NCBI GenBank assembly: GCA_036703315.1 | Contig: DATNPH010000117.1 | Location: forward strand, 1 to 34,631 | Reading direction: 5' to 3' | DNA length: 34,631 nucleotides | From: DATNPH01 sp036703315 | Lineage (GTDB): Bacteria > Cyanobacteriota > Cyanobacteriia > Cyanobacteriales > Coleofasciculaceae | In this document: piece by piece, positions 31,040-34,631 of the stretch | How positions within the stretch are numbered: position 1 is the first letter of the stretch | Layout: every line of letters starts with the position of its first letter | Program-made: the position numbers and the translations under genes | The notes under the pieces: model-generated | Told to the model about the DNA's origin: nothing | The model's input: the letters and a program-made list of their open reading frames with translations, nothing else | Database searches by the model: none

Positions 31040-31416
31040 TGACACACCCAGTAGGTTACTACACCGGATACAACCCCCAATCCCAAACACCCGACATTCT
31101 CCACCAACTACAAGAACGCTTTGGCTCTCAACTTCAGGACATGAGCTATGAGCAAAAGATTGTCTTCCGGGCGGCACTGGCAGACTACATTGCGAATAAA
31201 CCCGTACATCAGCCTAGTCCCCATCCCGATGAGGTGACTCTTATGCAAGGGTGCATTGAGTCAGCAGGCGCAGATTGGAGCGTGTGGGATGAAGATCCGG
31301 AATTATGCCAATACATTGAGGCGTGCGAATCTCTCCACGAGAGCGATATTGAGGGATTAATTGAAGCCCTTACCTCGCAGATTCGGAGTCGAGTTTACGC
31401 CTCGCGCAACGTTTAA
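31039..31416 (+). CDS. Hypothetical protein, 125 aa
   Basis: I chose ATG 31039 because GGAGGG (31024-31029) is well spaced and the start touches the previous stop. The frame at 31009 is longer but overlaps the previous gene. Acidic, helical, with HPVGYYTGYNPQS at the start and IEACESLHESDIEGLIEAL at the end. Unrecognised. Confidence 0.6.
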   Translation: MTHPVGYYTGYNPQSQTPDILHQLQERFGSQLQDMSYEQKIVFRAALADYIANKPVHQPSPHPDEVTLMQGCIESAGADWSVWDEDPELCQYIEACESLHESDIEGLIEALTSQIRSRVYASRNV

Positions 31417-31465
31417 TTAATTGCTCAATTGCCCCTGGTGCAGTGCCAGGGGCATGGAGGGAATT

Positions 31466-31906
31466 ATGAGCCGTCCAAACAAATACCAGGCACAAGCAAC
31501 GCTCGGAATCGCTGGCTTAGTCTTAATCGCCACACCTCTATTTATCAAGCTTCCTTCTCAGTTCAGCAGCTTCAATTCTGCTACAGAACTGTCAACGGAA
31601 TTGGCTAAGGAAAAGGCACAGCTAGAAGCCAATGAAGACTTAGAACGTGCGCGGATTGAGCAGAAAAAGAAGACCGCAGACAGGCTTAAGGAAACAGGGG
31701 TCTTACCCGCTGGCAACAAGTTAATCGTCCGAAATTATTTCGATACACCCAAGTGGAACCCCAAGCCAACCACGACAGCCTTTTTAAAGGATGAAACCAT
31801 TTACGTCTACGACAGTGCAGGCATTTGTATAGGCAAAATTCAAAACCGGAAATGGTTCTGGAAACACTACTATCAAAACGTCTGCAATAACGCTCCAGTT
31901 CAGTAA
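31466..31906 (+). CDS. Single-pass membrane protein, 146 aa
   Basis: ATG 31466 follows GGAGGG closely; an earlier ATG at 31421 has no ribosome site. One membrane helix (about residues 10-28, TLGIAGLVLIATPLFI), a coiled-coil-like charged region (about 38-72), and a C-terminal beta-rich domain (about 78-146, KLIVRNYFDTPKWNP). Type II topology would place the domain outside. It precedes a polytopic protein and the membrane ATPase, which suggests one envelope complex. Confidence 0.65.
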   Translation: MSRPNKYQAQATLGIAGLVLIATPLFIKLPSQFSSFNSATELSTELAKEKAQLEANEDLERARIEQKKKTADRLKETGVLPAGNKLIVRNYFDTPKWNPKPTTTAFLKDETIYVYDSAGICIGKIQNRKWFWKHYYQNVCNNAPVQ

Positions 31907-31922
31907 GCAAGGAGGATTTATT

Positions 31923-32642
31923 ATGGCACTTGGCGCAAATACCAACAACAAAGAAACTGACCCGTCAGATGAGCAAAAATTTCACGAGCATAAATCCTGG
32001 TCTGACTGGGCAGAGATTCTCGCTCGTTGGGTCGTCGATTTATTTGCAATTCCTGTTTCATTCGTGACAGCGATAATTGCTCAGTTTGCCGAGCGAAATG
32101 GCGCAGGGGCAAAGATTCTCGGTTCAATTGCCTTTTGGATTGGCACCTTACTTAGCACGGATGGCATCTGGCAAATGATGTTCCAAGGAACGCCTTTATT
32201 TCCCTGGTTTGAATCTAGCTGGATTGGCTGGACGGGCTGGTTGACGTTGCCCTTCAATCTGCTATTTTGGATTTCCCTGGCTATCAGTTATCTCGTGCAA
32301 ACTCAAGAAGCTAAAACGCTACGTAGTAAGCTACCTTCTGAAGCGAAAAAAGAATTTGAGGAAGCACAACAATACACTCTGCCTCAAAAGCCAAAAAACA
32401 CAATCGATTTAGCCAGAGCCTTATGGGGTGACTACAAACGCGCTGGTATGAGAGAGCGAAATTCAGGCGGATTGACAGCTCTATTTTTCTGGGGGTTTGA
32501 TTTAGTTAGCACCTTCGCGGGTCGCAATCCCTTCAGATACACAAACCCAGGAATGATTTTAGCCTGCTTCGCCTACAACGTTTTCACAATGGCAGCCGGA
32601 GAAATCGGCTATAGCATTCGCAAACAGTCGAGCAAGAAGTAA
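31923..32642 (+). CDS. Polytopic membrane protein, 239 aa
   Basis: AGGAGG is well placed before ATG 31923. About five hydrophobic segments (near 33-55, 64-82, 100-125, 184-205 and 213-232) with a charged cytosolic loop (about 126-180). Many aromatic residues in the membrane parts. No family recognised. Between the single-pass protein and the TM-anchored ATPase, it is a candidate channel or scaffold partner. Confidence 0.7.
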   Translation: MALGANTNNKETDPSDEQKFHEHKSWSDWAEILARWVVDLFAIPVSFVTAIIAQFAERNGAGAKILGSIAFWIGTLLSTDGIWQMMFQGTPLFPWFESSWIGWTGWLTLPFNLLFWISLAISYLVQTQEAKTLRSKLPSEAKKEFEEAQQYTLPQKPKNTIDLARALWGDYKRAGMRERNSGGLTALFFWGFDLVSTFAGRNPFRYTNPGMILACFAYNVFTMAAGEIGYSIRKQSSKK

Positions 32643-32664
32643 TTCCCAATGGGGAACAAATAAG

Positions 32665-32695
32665 CCCTACAGACCGATTCTGTGGGGTTTTATTT
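32665..32695 (+). terminator. Terminator or attenuator before the ATPase gene
   Basis: CCCTACAGA (32665-32673) pairs with TCTGTGGGG (32679-32687) over a 5-nt loop, followed by TTTTATTTT. The next ribosome site AGGAGG overlaps its end, so read-through or attenuation would set ATPase expression. Confidence 0.7.
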
Positions 32696-32706
32696 TAGGA
32701 GGTTTT

Positions 32707-34631
32707 ATGCAAAATTTACCAACTCTAACAACAGAAGAAACTCAGCGATTAAGAAGCGATTATCCCTGTATCGAGCATTTGGAAGCTGGCAATGTGGCAA
32801 GTTGGTTGATGGAACGCCAGGAACAGCTTTTAGTCCGGGCTAAGGATGAGCGAACGGGCATGAACATTGCCAAGCTAATTACTTTAACTGGAGGTGTAGT
32901 TGGAGCGGTCTGTTACGCCACCAGTCCCCTAGCTCTGATTGGTTGCACGCTCGCCGGAGCGGGGTACATCTGGGCAGTAGCGCGAGATTTGAATGATTCG
33001 CATCAATTCGCTCCACTCCCTTTTATCCGAGGCAATTTCATCGAATTCCTGTCAGCAATGGGCGACAAGGAAGTTCGCGAGGAATGGTTTGCCTCTCAGA
33101 ATGAGGTGGTGGATTTAATGTTTCATCTCAGCCCGATTGAGCGGTATGAGTTCGGGATGTTAAAGCAATTTATTCCCAACCTGACTGATTTTCTCAGCGG
33201 AGTGGAAGGAGGAAAGCGCTTTTACGCTTATCGCTGGCTCTTAGATTGGTACATCAACCTTAAAGGGAGTCTGCCAACTCAAGATGCTCTGAATAAGCAC
33301 CTGGCAGCAGTCACAGTAGATCCACGAGTGAACTACCAGCAGGTTAGCGCCATCCAGCAGCATCAAGCCCAAATGCTCTTGCCAACAGAGCCGCAGTTTG
33401 TTGAACTGCCCCAAGCGCAGTTTGTCGAGCTGCCCGAACCTCAATTCGTTGAACCGTCAACGGTTGGCACTGCCACAAAACTGAACGCGATGCCTTCGGC
33501 CCAGAGCGAAGCGACCATCGAGACTCAAGCTGTTAGCGAAGCGGACTCGCGTACCCGCGAGACAGTCGTTACTTCATCAGAGCCAGAAGCATCTACCTCC
33601 GTTGTTCCAGTAGCAGAGCCACAAGCTTTACCAAACCTTGAAGAATTGAAGCAAATGCAACTGAGAGAGCGTGCGATCGCTATCCTGAATCAGCTATCTA
33701 CTGAAGGATTCGATCTGAGCCGATGCATCGCTGACCAAATTACCTGCATCTGCGGTAACCAGCGAGGTGGTAAAGGCACGCTCATGGCAATTCTGGCTAT
33801 CTTATCCAGCGCCATCGACTCAAGTACAAAAATTCACTACTTCACGGCTGGCGATGACATTTATCCCTTCAAGTGCGATCGCCTTAAATGTCGGCTCAGT
33901 TATCAGGATTTAGATGGCGATAGAGCCGATGCCTGCGTAGCTCAGCAGCTTTTCTCTTACCTCAAAGAAATGGACAAGCAAACTCAAGGAGCTTGCAAAG
34001 ATATCATCCTGGTTATTGATGAAGCGGTTGCTCTATCTGACTACCTTGACCCAGATCAAAAACAGTGGATGATTCGTTTCTTGTTAACTCGCGCCAACAA
34101 GAAAGGTGCCCAAATATTCATCGTATTGCACGGCAAAAGTCTGACCAGTTGGGTTGGCACTGGTAACGCGGGAGGATTTAGCCAAACCTTCAAAACTGGA
34201 GCCACCTTCATTGGCTGTGAGGCGACAAGCATTAAACTGCATCCGTTACGCTCAATTTCTGTAGCTACAGGACATTATTTTCTGGCTGACCCTGATGATT
34301 TCTCTAAGCCTGTAGCCGGGGGAGATTTAGGGGTAATTCCAGAGTGGCTGAAAACAGAAAAAAACCCGTCTACGGGTCAACCAGACCCAACCCGAACACT
34401 TTTAAACTTCTTCCCAGAATTAAGAAGCGATGTCCAGGTTATAAAGACTTCAACGGGTAAAGAAATAGAAGATTCAAGGAAAGAGGAAAACGAGCAAAGC
34501 AATGTAACAGAAACTCACCCTGACACCGACCCTGACCAGGAAGACACCCTTCCGGAGCGGAAGCTTCCGCCATCAGACACGGAAGGAACCCGGAAGCCCG
34601 ATGGAATCTCGGTGGAAGCCTTTTCAGCCCG
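32707..34631 (+). CDS. Membrane-anchored P-loop ATPase (N-terminal and central part; continues at base 1)
   Basis: In the circle this is 733 aa, ending at 418. It is not visible as one frame in the linear sequence. AGGAGG precedes ATG 32707. Two membrane segments lie at about residues 54-95. A middle region carries three copies of an 8-residue repeat around QFVELP (229-252), and a Ser/Thr/Glu-rich linker follows. The ATPase domain (about 320-520) has Walker A GNQRGGKGT (350-358) and Walker B ILVIDEA (434-440). FtsK/VirD4- or Zot-like ATPases share the two-TM plus P-loop plan, so a DNA pump or coupling protein for the MobV relaxase is possible, but motif detail is too weak to name it. Neighbours are membrane proteins. 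Confidence 0.75.
   Translation, partial: MQNLPTLTTEETQRLRSDYPCIEHLEAGNVASWLMERQEQLLVRAKDERTGMNIAKLITLTGGVVGAVCYATSPLALIGCTLAGAGYIWAVARDLNDSHQFAPLPFIRGNFIEFLSAMGDKEVREEWFASQNEVVDLMFHLSPIERYEFGMLKQFIPNLTDFLSGVEGGKRFYAYRWLLDWYINLKGSLPTQDALNKHLAAVTVDPRVNYQQVSAIQQHQAQMLLPTEPQFVELPQAQFVELPEPQFVEPSTVGTATKLNAMPSAQSEATIETQAVSEADSRTRETVVTSSEPEASTSVVPVAEPQALPNLEELKQMQLRERAIAILNQLSTEGFDLSRCIADQITCICGNQRGGKGTLMAILAILSSAIDSSTKIHYFTAGDDIYPFKCDRLKCRLSYQDLDGDRADACVAQQLFSYLKEMDKQTQGACKDIILVIDEAVALSDYLDPDQKQWMIRFLLTRANKKGAQIFIVLHGKSLTSWVGTGNAGGFSQTFKTGATFIGCEATSIKLHPLRSISVATGHYFLADPDDFSKPVAGGDLGVIPEWLKTEKNPSTGQPDPTRTLLNFFPELRSDVQVIKTSTGKEIEDSRKEENEQSNVTETHPDTDPDQEDTLPERKLPPSDTEGTRKPDGISVEAFSA
34491..34631. repeat. 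Second copy of terminal direct repeat
   Basis: Exact copy of bases 1-141 and redundant in the circular molecule. It lies inside the C-terminal coding part of the membrane-anchored ATPase gene that starts at 32707. Confidence 0.93.

Noticed and set aside
32707..34631. Calling the ATPase a ParA or a named conjugation coupling protein.
   Set aside because: The Walker A is not the deviant ParA type and there are TM segments, but the motifs are too divergent to assign VirD4, FtsK or Zot by eye.

Overview
The window is a complete circular replicon, most likely a cyanobacterial plasmid of 34,490 bp. Bases 1-141 are repeated exactly at 34491-34631, and one open reading frame runs unbroken through the join, so the ends are an assembly overlap. 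Cyanobacterial origin is suggested by the many HIP1 octamers (GCGATCGC, for example near 2079, 3135, 3533, 13915, 24180, 26048 and 33675), by cyanobacteria-rich families (Uma2, pentapeptide repeats, a DUF3854-type plasmid Rep) and by terminator and repeat style. I found no ParA, tRNA, rRNA, CRISPR array, transposase or phage structural gene.

Layout. (1) 28.3 kb through the origin of numbering to 1.6 kb: a long plus-strand operon of small, often overlapping genes that begins with a helix-turn-helix protein, passes through SAP/Rho_N-like, highly charged and membrane proteins, and ends with a membrane-anchored P-loop ATPase (733 aa, across the join), a Cys-rich membrane protein and two small genes, closed by a terminator at 1600-1626. 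(2) 1.65-4.35 kb: small accessory genes, including a frameshifted ribbon-helix-helix regulator beside seven GTTAAC palindromes and a pentapeptide-repeat/DUF559 nuclease fusion. (3) 4.5-9.9 kb: an AT-rich defence island with a SLOG-like/nucleoside phosphorylase fusion, a two-TM protein with a PLD-like domain and a three-gene operon QueC-like -> TGT-like -> CD-NTase, which is the signature of type IV CBASS. (4) 10.1-18.8 kb: a tyrosine recombinase and a complete type I restriction-modification operon hsdM-hsdS-(hsdR remnant)-Uma2-hsdR. (5) 18.8-20.9 kb: a mostly noncoding, repeat-rich region with 92-bp direct repeats, 11-bp iterons and hairpins, leading into a MobV relaxase (20.9-22.6 kb). (6) 22.8-26.5 kb: a large primase/helicase Rep of the DUF3854 plus SF3 helicase type, convergent with mob. 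Its 5' region has hairpins and a possible antisense RNA. (7) 27.1-28.3 kb: a small RHH-regulator operon, divergent from the long plus-strand operon.

The genes fit a mobilizable 'defence plasmid': Rep copies it, MobV and perhaps the membrane ATPase group move it, Xer may resolve multimers, and the cargo is at least two anti-phage systems (type I R-M, CBASS) plus possible further effectors. The most interesting part is the CBASS: the CD-NTase has a Gly/Ser-rich N-terminus whose best-supported start exposes glycine after Met removal, beside a QueC-like and a TGT-like enzyme. This suggests deazaguanine chemistry on the protein rather than on nucleic acid.
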